DNA from: Calothrix sp. FI2-JRJ7
GTDB taxonomy: Bacteria; Cyanobacteriota; Cyanobacteriia; Cyanobacteriales; Nostocaceae
Reading direction: 5' to 3'
Assembly: GCA_019359675.1 (NCBI GenBank)
Contig: JAHHGX010000069.1
Location: 124,001 to 188,000 of the forward strand
DNA length: 64,000 nt
Positions 46,220-54,049 of the stretch are shown here, piece by piece. The position numbers and the translations under genes are program-made. Each line of letters opens with the position of its first letter. Position 1 is the first letter of the stretch. The notes below the pieces were generated by a model. It searched no databases. It had not been told where the DNA came from and was given only the letters and a program-made list of their open reading frames with translations.

Positions 46220-46390
46220 TTAGCGTATATTTGAGACATCTACATCTCTTGATCCAAGGTCATTTCCACCGGACACTTGTTGACCGTTTTGGAACGCGAA
46301 ATCTGTTCTTTGAGCGCCACCAACGATTTGGGTAATCTCAGCAGCATTTCCGTGAACAGTGAGTTCGGGTGCAACGTATTGCTTCTTCAT
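46220..46390 (-). CDS. lasso peptide precursor (A peptide)
   Basis: 56 codons from ATG at 46390 to TAA at 46220, with AAGGA about 10 bases upstream. The leader begins MKKQYVAPELTVHGNAAEIT and matches the lasso signature: Tyr5, Pro8, Leu10, Gly14 and the penultimate leader Thr20. With cleavage after Gln21, the core starts at Ile22 (IVGGAQRTD), and Asp30 is core position 9, correct for a nine-residue macrolactam ring. The remaining tail FAFQNGQQVSGGNDLGSRDV then DVSNIR makes a 35-residue core, long for a lasso peptide. Located inside the operon between cyclase and kinase. The cut site and ring are predictions. Confidence 0.85.
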   Translation of the reverse strand: MKKQYVAPELTVHGNAAEITQIVGGAQRTDFAFQNGQQVSGGNDLGSRDVDVSNIR

Positions 46391-46459
46391 GATTGAATTT
46401 CCTTGTTTTTAGTTTGTAATTGAATTAATACAGTTGTCGTTTGTGGTAGTACCCCAGAT

Positions 46460-46535
46460 TTGGACTTACAGTGTAGATTGGTGGTTTTGCAACCACACAA
46501 TTCATCACTTGCCAAGATGTTTGGACTTACGGTGT
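46460..46535. repeat. 16-base direct repeat flanking a hairpin upstream of the precursor
   Basis: TTTGGACTTACAGTGT (46460-46475) recurs as TTTGGACTTACGGTGT (46520-46535), 60 bases apart, one mismatch. The right copy contains the stop codon of the cyclase gene. Between them, GTGGTT-TTGC-AACCAC (46482-46497) forms a short hairpin. Confidence 0.65.
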
Positions 46536-48551
46536 TAATTGCTTGTAGTCAAGCCACAAACTAATAACAACTACCTGCCAAGTTCGCATAATATCGTCAT
46601 TCTTAATTTCCTTTCCTGATATCAGTCGCTGATAACATGTTTGGAGGAAATCTAAATCAATGTATTTTTCTAGATGTTTAACTTGATTGGACATTGCCTC
46701 ATCTAAAAGTAGGCGATCGCGCTTCAAAAGTCCTTCATCGAAATTGTCAGATGCATCGGCTTTACCGCCGCGCCATTGAACTTTTTCAGGTAAAATTCCT
46801 TCTAAGGCACGACGCATTACCATTCGTCCCCATCCTTGGCTAAGTTTTTGCTCGGCAGGTAAGGCTAAACAAAATTCAATTAAGCGCTTATCCATGAAAG
46901 GATGACGAGCTTCTATCGAACAATTTGCCGTACATCGATCTATTTGTTCTAATACAAAAGGCAACACGCCTTGAGTTAGACTATACCAATGTTGTTCTCT
47001 AACAGTCAGAAAATTTTCACTCGGTAAATTCAACTTCTCAATTCGCTCATTTAAACCAATACTTTCTGCAAAGTCATTTTTGACAAGCGGATTTTGAGAA
47101 ACAGAGGATTTTGCAGCTTTCTGGTGTTTGCGTGGCCATTGTCGTATTTGACCTAGAACAGGCTTAATTCCGTGATTGACAATTAACTGCTTTCGAGAAA
47201 TACCAAAATGTTTGTGTATTAGCTGTACTCCCTGGAAAAATTCTATCCAACGGAATTTATGTGCAAAATCTTTTAGGTGCGGCAGTGCATAATTCCGAAA
47301 CACACCTGAAGGTGATACATGAACATGTGGTGCTAACGTTTTGACTTCATTTATGCATGTTTTCCAATCCCCTTGACGCGCTAATTCCGTAATTCTAGGC
47401 GTACCGTGACAAACTGTGGTGTCTCCATCAAAACCATCTAATGAAATCCGCAGTCCCAATTCTTTAGTCGCGCGGTAGTTCATCCAAGGGTACATATGGC
47501 TTGGACCCATGAATGCTTCATCTTCATACCGAAAAATTTCGTTTAGTTTGGATATCGGTCCGAGTTCATCACCGGGGATATAGTGGGGAATCAATCCACC
47601 TTGTTCGATGACTGCATTGATAAATGGGCGTTCATCACATTGTTTAATCTTATCAAAAATAATTGAAATTGTATGTAATTTATTTTGCTTTTCTTCTTCT
47701 TTTTCTTGACGAAGTATATCTCGTGCGACACAGGTGACGGATGAAGAATCTAGACCACCGCTTAACTGGGAAATAATCGGAAAGGCGCTACGCATCCGAC
47801 AACGCACTGCTTCTGTAAAAATTTTCCTAAATTCTTCTGCATAAGCTGTATCTGAATCTAACTTAATTTCACGTTTAGGGTCAAGTGACCAGTAACACCA
47901 ATTTTTAATTCCTGAGCTATCTATTATCATACTGTGCGCTGGCGGAAGTCGCAGAATATCTTGATAACTTGTGATAGTTTTGTCTTCCATCATTACTGTC
48001 AAGAAATCTGCAATTCTCACCTCATTTAATCTGCTTGGTACTTCTTGCAAGCACAGCAAAGCTTTAATTTCAGAACTAAAGGCAAAAAGTTTCCCTGAAT
48101 AATAGTAATAAAAGGGCTTCACACCCATATGGTCACGCGCGCAAAATAATTTCTGCTCTCTTGCATCCCATATTACAAAGGCAAAGTCACCGAGTAAATG
48201 CTGCGGACATTCTTCACCCCATTTCTCATACGCTGCCAATATCAACTGGCTATCCGTAATTTTCTCAGGTGGACAGTTGTGAAACTGTAACTTAGGAATA
48301 AGTTCCTCGCGGTTGTCTATGCGAGAATCAGATGTAATGATTAAATCGTTCCTAAAATTAACATACGGTAACTTTTCAATTAATGATTCTGGTGTTGTCC
48401 AAAGCATTCGATGTCCAAATCCCACCGAACCTTCTACCCAAATGTCGGCGCCATCAGGTCCTCGGTGTGCCAAGGTATCCACCATCTTCACCAAGTTTTC
48501 CCGTTCTACTGAACTGCCATCAAGGCAGTAAATCCCCATAATACCGCTCAT
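46527..48551 (-). CDS. lasso peptide cyclase (C protein, asparagine-synthetase-like)
   Basis: 674 residues. Adenylates the side-chain carboxylate of the ring Asp/Glu and closes the isopeptide bond with the core N-terminus. The N-terminal half resembles a glutaminase domain (GIYCLDGSS, LAHRGPDGAD, ILAAYEKWGEEC) but the second residue is Ser, not the Cys nucleophile of true asparagine synthetases (MSGI for MCGI), so glutamine hydrolysis is not expected. The synthetase half has the ATP motif SQLSGGLDSSS (262-272), DGFDGDTT and IEARHPFMDKRLIEFCLALP. Its start overlaps the B2 stop by four bases. The second HIP1 octamer of the window is at 46713-46720. Confidence 0.93.
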   Translation of the reverse strand: MSGIMGIYCLDGSSVERENLVKMVDTLAHRGPDGADIWVEGSVGFGHRMLWTTPESLIEKLPYVNFRNDLIITSDSRIDNREELIPKLQFHNCPPEKITDSQLILAAYEKWGEECPQHLLGDFAFVIWDAREQKLFCARDHMGVKPFYYYYSGKLFAFSSEIKALLCLQEVPSRLNEVRIADFLTVMMEDKTITSYQDILRLPPAHSMIIDSSGIKNWCYWSLDPKREIKLDSDTAYAEEFRKIFTEAVRCRMRSAFPIISQLSGGLDSSSVTCVARDILRQEKEEEKQNKLHTISIIFDKIKQCDERPFINAVIEQGGLIPHYIPGDELGPISKLNEIFRYEDEAFMGPSHMYPWMNYRATKELGLRISLDGFDGDTTVCHGTPRITELARQGDWKTCINEVKTLAPHVHVSPSGVFRNYALPHLKDFAHKFRWIEFFQGVQLIHKHFGISRKQLIVNHGIKPVLGQIRQWPRKHQKAAKSSVSQNPLVKNDFAESIGLNERIEKLNLPSENFLTVREQHWYSLTQGVLPFVLEQIDRCTANCSIEARHPFMDKRLIEFCLALPAEQKLSQGWGRMVMRRALEGILPEKVQWRGGKADASDNFDEGLLKRDRLLLDEAMSNQVKHLEKYIDLDFLQTCYQRLISGKEIKNDDIMRTWQVVVISLWLDYKQLTP

Positions 48552-48994
48552 ATTTTGACTCCTTCCAGAGATGGTAAAGGAACAAAGCGTGGAAGGTCTT
48601 GAAGATACCCAATTACCACCTGTCCTTGATATTCAATCCAAGCATGTGCTTCAAAATTTCCAGTTTCACTTTTAGCGACACCAATACGGAGTTCGGGTTT
48701 ATAGCCGCACCAATTCATGAGTATTTGGGTTGTCAAAGCGCGTGCAAGACATTTGGCGCCACCTGGTGTGTAACGGGTAACAACGTTTACTGCCCAAATA
48801 ATCTGACCGAGAGAAACTTTGTTTGCAGCTATGTTGTGTAAGAACCCTTCACTAATATTTGTTATTAGCTTAAACAAGTTACAAAACGGTAGCAACAATA
48901 AACCTAATCGAACACCTGTTAATAATATTAATGCTGCTGACAGCAAAACGCGCGCTCGGTTGCTTATCTTAAAAAAATTACGCAGTCGTTTCAT
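48548..48994 (-). CDS. lasso peptide leader peptidase (B2, transglutaminase-like)
   Basis: 148 residues. Cuts the leader from the precursor. Family pattern: an N-terminal hydrophobic segment (VLLSAALILLTGVRLGLLLL), then Cys82 in GGAKCLARALTTQ, and His117 in EAHAWIEYQG, the catalytic Cys and His. The Asp of the usual triad is not clear; Asp133 in YLQDLPRF is a candidate. Overlaps both neighbours (17 bases with B1, 4 with the cyclase), the tight packing typical of lasso B1-B2-C genes. Confidence 0.93.
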   Translation of the reverse strand: MKRLRNFFKISNRARVLLSAALILLTGVRLGLLLLPFCNLFKLITNISEGFLHNIAANKVSLGQIIWAVNVVTRYTPGGAKCLARALTTQILMNWCGYKPELRIGVAKSETGNFEAHAWIEYQGQVVIGYLQDLPRFVPLPSLEGVKI

Positions 48995-49292
48995 TATTAA
49001 TCACAATCAGTTCCGCTACTAAAAGGTTTTCGAGTAGTTCTATTACGTCGCTTTCACACTGTTCGGGTTCAACGTCGTATTCTTCCAAAAGTTTCTGTTT
49101 AATTTCTTCTATTGTTCTAGGTTCTTGAATCAGCTTCCAAATACTGGCGCCTACTTCATTTAACCCGTGGTAAACTCCAGACTTAAGGTTTAAAATTACC
49201 GCTTCCCCGCCAAGGTCAGAAGAAATTTGCTGGCTTGACGCAATTATAGTTGAAGCAAATAACGTTTTTTTTTCTAATTCTTTTAAATTCAT
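48978..49292 (-). CDS. lasso peptide leader-recognition protein (B1, PqqD-like RRE)
   Basis: 104 residues. PqqD-fold recognition element that binds the precursor leader and presents it to B2. Pattern: GGEAVILNLKSGVYHGLNEV, GASIWKLIQEPRTIEEIKQK and ESDVIELLENLLVAELIVI. It is the first gene of the minus-strand operon, so the promoter of the whole cluster should lie within 49293-49500. Confidence 0.93.
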   Translation of the reverse strand: MNLKELEKKTLFASTIIASSQQISSDLGGEAVILNLKSGVYHGLNEVGASIWKLIQEPRTIEEIKQKLLEEYDVEPEQCESDVIELLENLLVAELIVINNETTA

Positions 49293-50201
49293 AAGCTTTG
49301 TATTCTCTTTGTAATTAACTTAATTTATTTTTTATTGTATTAACTCTTCTAAGGATTTTACTCGTATCAGGAATTATTTTTTCAAAAGACAAAAATTTAT
49401 TTGTCAATTGCGTTACTACATATCAAAACCATAGTCGAATTTATAATAAGTATTTGTAATTCGATTTGAGCTTAGTTTCGTTTTGTAGTAACCTGACCCT
49501 TAGATGTTAGTTTACCGTTATGAGTTACCGAAAAACAATGAAGAAAAGCACTTATTAAATTCTCCAAATTTTTCAGACTCTATTTGCTTTAAAAACTTTA
49601 CTTTACGCTATGTTCTAAACTACAGACAGCCCTACTTTTGCTTGCATTTGGATGCTCCCCTTCTGCAAGAGAACAATTTTGGTTTGTTCGTTTTCTTAAC
49701 TTTCAACTTTTAAAGTTTAGCAATACGTAAGTAGTTACGCAACTGTTATGAAGAAGACTTATCACAAAATATACAAAACTCAGTTCAAACGACTTGAAGT
49801 GTAAAAATTATATGAAGTGCTACTAAAAAACGAAACTTTTAGAAACCGAATTTATTTGCATAAGTCTTATAATACTACAAACTTTAATAAATCATTCTAA
49901 AGATATAGTATAAAAATAAATGTAGAGACGTTCGTATAAAAATAAATGTAGAGACGTTACATGTAACGTTTCTACACAGGTTTGATGCTTTAAAAAGAAA
50001 TATTTCGCAGTCAAATAATATAACTTAATACCCTATTTGTTAATAAAGCTGATTTTACATGGTTACGCACGCACAATATTAATTATAGGAGCCAACTTTT
50101 GTACTAAAAACTTGCTTAGACGGCGACTTTTACCGCCGCCGGAGTGCAAGTTATTCGTGACGAGATTTCACGGAAATCTGATAGAAGCCTAAACTATAAA
50201 T
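49293..50201. other. long intergenic region upstream of the lasso operon
   Basis: About 900 bases of AT-rich sequence. It should hold the lasso operon promoter close to 49293. A 69-codon plus-strand frame at 49504-49713 lacks a ribosome site and resembles nothing. A GTAGAGACG repeat lies at 49922-49974, and a small GGCGGTAAAAGTCGCC-type stem near 50118-50133. Confidence 0.5.
49922..49974. repeat. GTAGAGACG repeat, copy 3 (one and a half units)
   Basis: A half unit GTAGAGACGTTCGTATAAAA followed by ATAAAT and a full palindrome with arms GTAGAGACGTTACA and TGTAACGTTTCTAC (49949-49974, with one mismatch). Confidence 0.75.
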
Positions 50202-50999
50202 TTAATCAGCGGTTCCATCAAGATATGCTTGGGCAATGGTTTTATCTGTTAGTAGTTGTTTAAGTGCTAGCCAGATAAATGGTGGAATTGTCTTGGTATA
50301 ACGCTGCCAAAGTCGGCGCGGTTCTTGCATCCAACGGTAGAGCCATTCTAATCCTAAATCACGAACAACACGAGGCGCCCGTTTGTGAATTCCTGCGTAA
50401 ACAGGGAAAACACCACCTAGTCCAATCATGACTGCTTGAACTTTGCCTTTGTGTTGAGCCATCCAGTTTTCTTGTTTGGGACAACCCAAAGAAATAAGCA
50501 CCACACCAGCACCACTAGAGTGAATTTTTTCAATCAGCGCTTGGTCTTCGCCTTCTGTCAAGGGACGAAAAGGTAGAGGTTCCATTGCTGCTATTTTCAG
50601 TCTAGGAAAATCGTTATTCAACTGTTTCCTCATCCGCGAAAGAATCTCGGACTGTGAACCTAGATAGAATACACTAATGTTATTAGCTTCTGCTAATTTA
50701 CACAGTGACATCATAATATCCATTCCCGCGACTCTGTCTTGATATCGGGCGCCCATTTGACGCATCATCCAAACCAGAGGCATACCATCTGGAGTCACAA
50801 TGTCTGCACCTTTAAGAACATTTGCAAACTCAGGATTCCAATGTGCTTCCATTAGCATGTGTACATTTGCTACACACACTGTTTTACTTTCACGTTCGGT
50901 TGCCCAATGCAAAATCGTTTGCACCTGGTCATCAAGTTTTAAAGCAGTTATAGGGAAATCAAGAACCTTCTTAGTAGGCAGAAACATTTCTCCTACCAT
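50202..50999 (-). CDS. WecG/TagA/CpsF family glycosyltransferase (GT26)
   Basis: 265 residues. Transfers N-acetylmannosaminuronate or related sugar to a polyprenyl-linked acceptor in relatives. Markers: VCVANVHMLMEA, ADIVTPDGMPLVWMMRQMGA, RVAGMDIMMSLC, VFYLGSQSEILSRM, ISLGCPKQENWMAQH, and the basic end GLEWLYRWMQEPRRLWQRY with the C-terminal membrane-attaching helix. A strong AAGGAG precedes the ATG. It probably belongs to the surface polysaccharide repertoire, though separated from the main locus by the lasso cluster. Confidence 0.93.
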   Translation of the reverse strand: MVGEMFLPTKKVLDFPITALKLDDQVQTILHWATERESKTVCVANVHMLMEAHWNPEFANVLKGADIVTPDGMPLVWMMRQMGARYQDRVAGMDIMMSLCKLAEANNISVFYLGSQSEILSRMRKQLNNDFPRLKIAAMEPLPFRPLTEGEDQALIEKIHSSGAGVVLISLGCPKQENWMAQHKGKVQAVMIGLGGVFPVYAGIHKRAPRVVRDLGLEWLYRWMQEPRRLWQRYTKTIPPFIWLALKQLLTDKTIAQAYLDGTAD

Positions 51000-51354
51000 A
51001 ACTAAACTCCTTGTGTTTAAAAAATAGACAATTCTGAATTCACAGCCAGAAATAAGTATGTGTTATCAACTACTTTTTCTTGCTGTAGTAATATTGCAAG
51101 TCAACACATGGAGATGCACACGCTCTCAGTAATTTTTCGGCTTCCCTGGTAATTATTTCATTAAGACTATTGTATATTACTTTACTCACGAAAAAAAAAC
51201 TTACAATTTATTTGTAACAACTTTACATTAAATTTACATTAGCTTGTTGTTGATTTTATATATTAAGTAAAAAAAGTTCTGGTCTATTAAATAAATTAAA
51301 AATCTGAATTAATACGTAATATAAAATACATTTCATTACGGCAATTAGAACTAT
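51000..51354. other. AT-rich intergenic region
   Basis: Upstream region of the WecG-like gene. Very AT-rich with poly-A and poly-T runs; no gene or repeat recognised. Confidence 0.5.
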
Positions 51355-51606
51355 TTATATATAAAACAATAATATATAAATAAATTGAAATATGTTGAAA
51401 TCGTTAGAAAAAAAACTGGGAGAAGAATTACTTTTCTTTTCCCAGTTTTGATTGTTTTTATTTTGATTGTTTTGCTTGGTTTCTTCCTTGAGTCGCTTCC
51501 GCAGCATTTGCTGTTGCTTCTTAAGTTGTCGTTGCCTTGCCGAACCACCTCGACCTTTGTCGTTCCTCCCTTTCTTTCGGGGAGATTCCCATCTTTTTAG
51601 TCTCAT
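51355..51606 (-). CDS. doubtful small basic protein
   Basis: 83 codons beginning MRLKRWESPRKKGRNDKGRG, with a strongly basic, Gln-rich first 60 residues and a repeated NQNKNNQNW stretch, then a hydrophobic end. A terminator-like hairpin (51407-51450) lies inside the frame, so only the first 60 or so residues would be unaffected and the C-terminus is suspect. No ribosome site. May be a real small nucleic-acid-binding protein or chance. Confidence 0.3.
   Translation of the reverse strand: MRLKRWESPRKKGRNDKGRGGSARQRQLKKQQQMLRKRLKEETKQNNQNKNNQNWEKKSNSSPSFFSNDFNIFQFIYILLFYI
51407..51450 (-). terminator. Rho-independent terminator, minus strand
   Basis: AACTGGGA (51414-51421) pairs with TCCCAGTT (51440-51447). 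On the minus strand the second arm is followed by a run of eight T's, a good intrinsic terminator for transcripts coming from the right. Confidence 0.65.
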
Positions 51607-51729
51607 ATTTATATACCCACGCTTGTTTTTTCAACTGCCAATTTAAATTACCCTATACTATTTATATTACTCCATACATTCACTATCGTCAAACTTGAAA
51701 TTTATCCATAAAACTCGCAAAATCTACAA

Positions 51730-51795
51730 AGAAACCGGGCTTCTTATCAAAATTTTGCTAGAAACCTTAATTTGCCATAAAGAAGCCCGGTTTCT
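51730..51795. repeat. AGAAACCGGGCTTCTT repeat pair, copy 6
   Basis: Left end AGAAACCGGGCTTCTT and right end AAGAAGCCCGGTTTCT are perfect complements (16 bases) around an AT-rich centre. Here the ends themselves are no longer palindromic, but complementary between ends, showing that the whole element, not each end alone, is conserved as an inverted repeat. Confidence 0.8.
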
Positions 51796-51888
51796 AACTA
51801 AGTATTTTTACTTTACTTACCTATATACATCATACGATATTTACTTTCCGGAAAATAACGTAGGTAATTTTGGTATTAATTTTTATTA

Positions 51889-51942
51889 TATATTCTCCTG
51901 TAACGGGGTAATGTTAGGCGCCATGAGTGGAGTGCTTGACCT
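51889..51942 (-). pseudogene. duplicated fragment of the RluD-type synthase gene
   Basis: TATTCTCCTGTAACGGGGT, then after a six-base deletion TTAGGCGCCATGAGTGGAGT and GCTTGACC. The same sequence, with one base change, lies at 53195-53252 within the intact pseudouridine synthase gene. It is a copied scrap of about 50 bases that now ends the neighbouring GT2 gene. Confidence 0.8.
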
Positions 51943-52882
51943 TGCTAGTGCGTAGTGCTAATAACCTTTTTGTTGTAAATCGCGAATTACAACGAAAAGC
52001 CCCAACTAAATATAAACCACCCTGTAATTTCTTACCTTCACCAATCAAGCTACCTGCTTGGCGAAAAAAAAGCTGTCCAGTACCATCTAAATATCTTTGG
52101 AATTGCTGCACACCCAAAGGTTTATCTAATTCTAGCCACTGAGCAAGAGGAATTTCTGATTCTCCATTTTTTCGTCGTTCGTCCATTTCCTCAACATATC
52201 GGGTGTTGGTTTGCATTTTCCAGAAAGAATTAAAGGTTCCCGCTTTACCATGAATTCGATATTTGACGAGCGGTTTTTTAATAACTGCTACTGAAAAAAG
52301 AGACGAAAACCTGAGTAACAGGTCATAGTCATCAACGGGATACAACTCTTGTCTATATCCACCAGCTTCTATAAATTTTTTTCTTCTAAAAAGAATTGTG
52401 CTGTGAACAATACAGCCATATCGTTTTGAATCGTAATCATCAATCTCGTCACTAGAAGCATTATTAGAAGTTTTTTGATAATAACCAAACTCTTTACCAT
52501 CAATTCCAATCCTAGAGATATTACTCAACACACAAGCATAACTTGGATTTTGCAGCATAAAATTCATCTGCTCCTCAAGACGAGACGGAAAAGAGATATC
52601 ATCTTGGTCTAAACGTGCCACAAATTCTGAATCTCTTCGCTCAATAATTGCTTTATTAAGCGAACCACATAAACCCATGTTCTCTTAGTGAATAATCTCA
52701 ATTCGCGGGTCGTCAAGAGAGTTCAAATATTCCGCAGTATTATCTGTAGAAGCATCATTAATAATAAGTAAATGAAAATTTTTATAAGTTTGAGACAAAA
52801 TTGATTCTACTGCATCTTTTAAAAAAGGCATTCCATTGTAAGCAGGAATAATAACGGTCAAACGAGAAGAAGATATTTCCAT
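51914..52882 (-). pseudogene. GT2 family glycosyltransferase, broken by an in-frame stop
   Basis: One continuous reading frame apart from a single TAA at 52685-52687. First part (65 residues): LTVIIPAYNGMPFLKDAVES, LLIINDASTDNTAEYL, ending RIEIIH. Second part (254 residues, internal ATG at 52678): MGLCGSLNKAI, FVARLDQDDISFPSRLEEQM (metal DxD), PVDDYDLLLRFSSLF. In relatives the junction reads H-Q-E-N-M-G-L, so a CAA to TAA change is likely. The last 12 or so residues and the stop come from the duplicated RluD fragment. Unless suppressed, no full enzyme is made. Confidence 0.85.
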
Positions 52883-53116
52883 AAACCTATTAGTTAGAAT
52901 AAATACTTAGAACATTTTAACTATAAATTCTTCTATATAAAACCACCATTGGTTTCATTGTATATTAATTTACTCACAAAAAATATTTACCAGTTTTTCT
53001 GAGCTAAATTTATACTTAAGCGGTCTACAGATATACATTCATCCATTGTCGGCACTATCGGGAAAATACACACTTAAATTATTCAATCGTTGTATAATCG
53101 CACCTGCTAGTTCTAC

Positions 53117-54049
53117 CTAGATACTGCCACTTCGTCTTCGTAGCGCTTCTAAAAGTTTTGTAAACTCCTGGGGAGGCGCCGCCGTAGCTTCTATATATTC
53201 TCCTGTAACGGGGTGTTGTAATTTTAGGCGCCATGCGTGGAGTGCTTGACCAGATAAATTGACACCTAGCGAGCGTGCAGAACTATATATTGGGTCGCCA
53301 ACAATAGGATGACCAATTTGTGCGCTGTGAACTCGAATTTGATGAGTACGTCCAGTTTCTAGCTGAAAGCGTACAAGTGTATAATTTCCCAAACGTTCTT
53401 GTGCTTGCCAGTGAGTAACAGCTTCGCGTCCTCCTTTTTCTATTGGAACTACTGCCATTTTTTTACGGTCTATCGGATGGCGCCCAATTGGTAAATCAAT
53501 TGTACCAGTTTCAGTTTTCGGCGCCCCGTAAACTATACCAAGATATTCACGACGCGCGGTTTTGGCTTTGAGTTGTGCTTGCAGGTGCTGGTGCGCTTGT
53601 TCGGTTTTGGCGATAACGATGGCGCCTGTAGTATCTTTATCTAAACGATGCACAATACCCGGACGCTGAACCCCACCAATTCCAGGTAAGTTAGGACAAT
53701 GTGCAAGTAAGGCATTTACTAACGTGCCGTTAGGATGACCTGGTGCAGGATGAACTACTATACCTGCTGCTTTATTAAGAATTATTAACTGGTCATCTTC
53801 GTAAAGAATATCAAGCGGGATATTTTCGGCAGAGAGTTCGAGAGGTTGAGCTTCGGGAATAGTAATCGTTACTAAATCACCCGATTTTACGACTACCTTT
53901 TTTGATGTGCATTCGTTGTTATTGACGTAAACACAACCTTGTTCGATAAGAGTTTGAACGCGCGAACGAGATAAATCTGGCAGTTCCGATGCCAAATAGC
54001 GGTCTAAACGTTCTCCAGTATCTTCAACTTCAAAATAAAATTCAGTCAC
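53117..54049 (-). CDS. 23S rRNA pseudouridine synthase, RluA/RluD family
   Basis: 310 residues. An S4-like RNA-binding domain (residues about 10-75: RLDRYLASELPDLSRSRVQT) precedes the catalytic domain with the RluA motif RPGIVHRLDKDTTGAIVIAK, Asp as catalytic residue. Further blocks: VVHPAPGHPNGTLVNALLAH and LETGRTHQIRVHSAQIGHPI. GTG start. Members modify U1911/1915/1917 of 23S rRNA (RluD) or other sites; S4 plus catalytic domain favours RluD. Part of its 3' region has been copied to 51889-51942. Confidence 0.93.
   Translation of the reverse strand: MTEFYFEVEDTGERLDRYLASELPDLSRSRVQTLIEQGCVYVNNNECTSKKVVVKSGDLVTITIPEAQPLELSAENIPLDILYEDDQLIILNKAAGIVVHPAPGHPNGTLVNALLAHCPNLPGIGGVQRPGIVHRLDKDTTGAIVIAKTEQAHQHLQAQLKAKTARREYLGIVYGAPKTETGTIDLPIGRHPIDRKKMAVVPIEKGGREAVTHWQAQERLGNYTLVRFQLETGRTHQIRVHSAQIGHPIVGDPIYSSARSLGVNLSGQALHAWRLKLQHPVTGEYIEATAAPPQEFTKLLEALRRRSGSI

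Noticed and set aside
46527-48551. Primary asparagine synthetase AsnB
   Set aside because: Lacks the Cys nucleophile at position 2 and is translationally coupled to B1/B2-type lasso genes with a matching precursor downstream.
49504-49713. 69-codon plus-strand frame upstream of the lasso operon
   Set aside because: No ribosome site, no recognisable domain, Phe/Asn-rich composition like translated AT-rich spacer.
50100-50180. Structured RNA around GGCGAC...GCCGCC
   Set aside because: Only a short stem, no conserved riboswitch or sRNA pattern recognised; kept as plain spacer.
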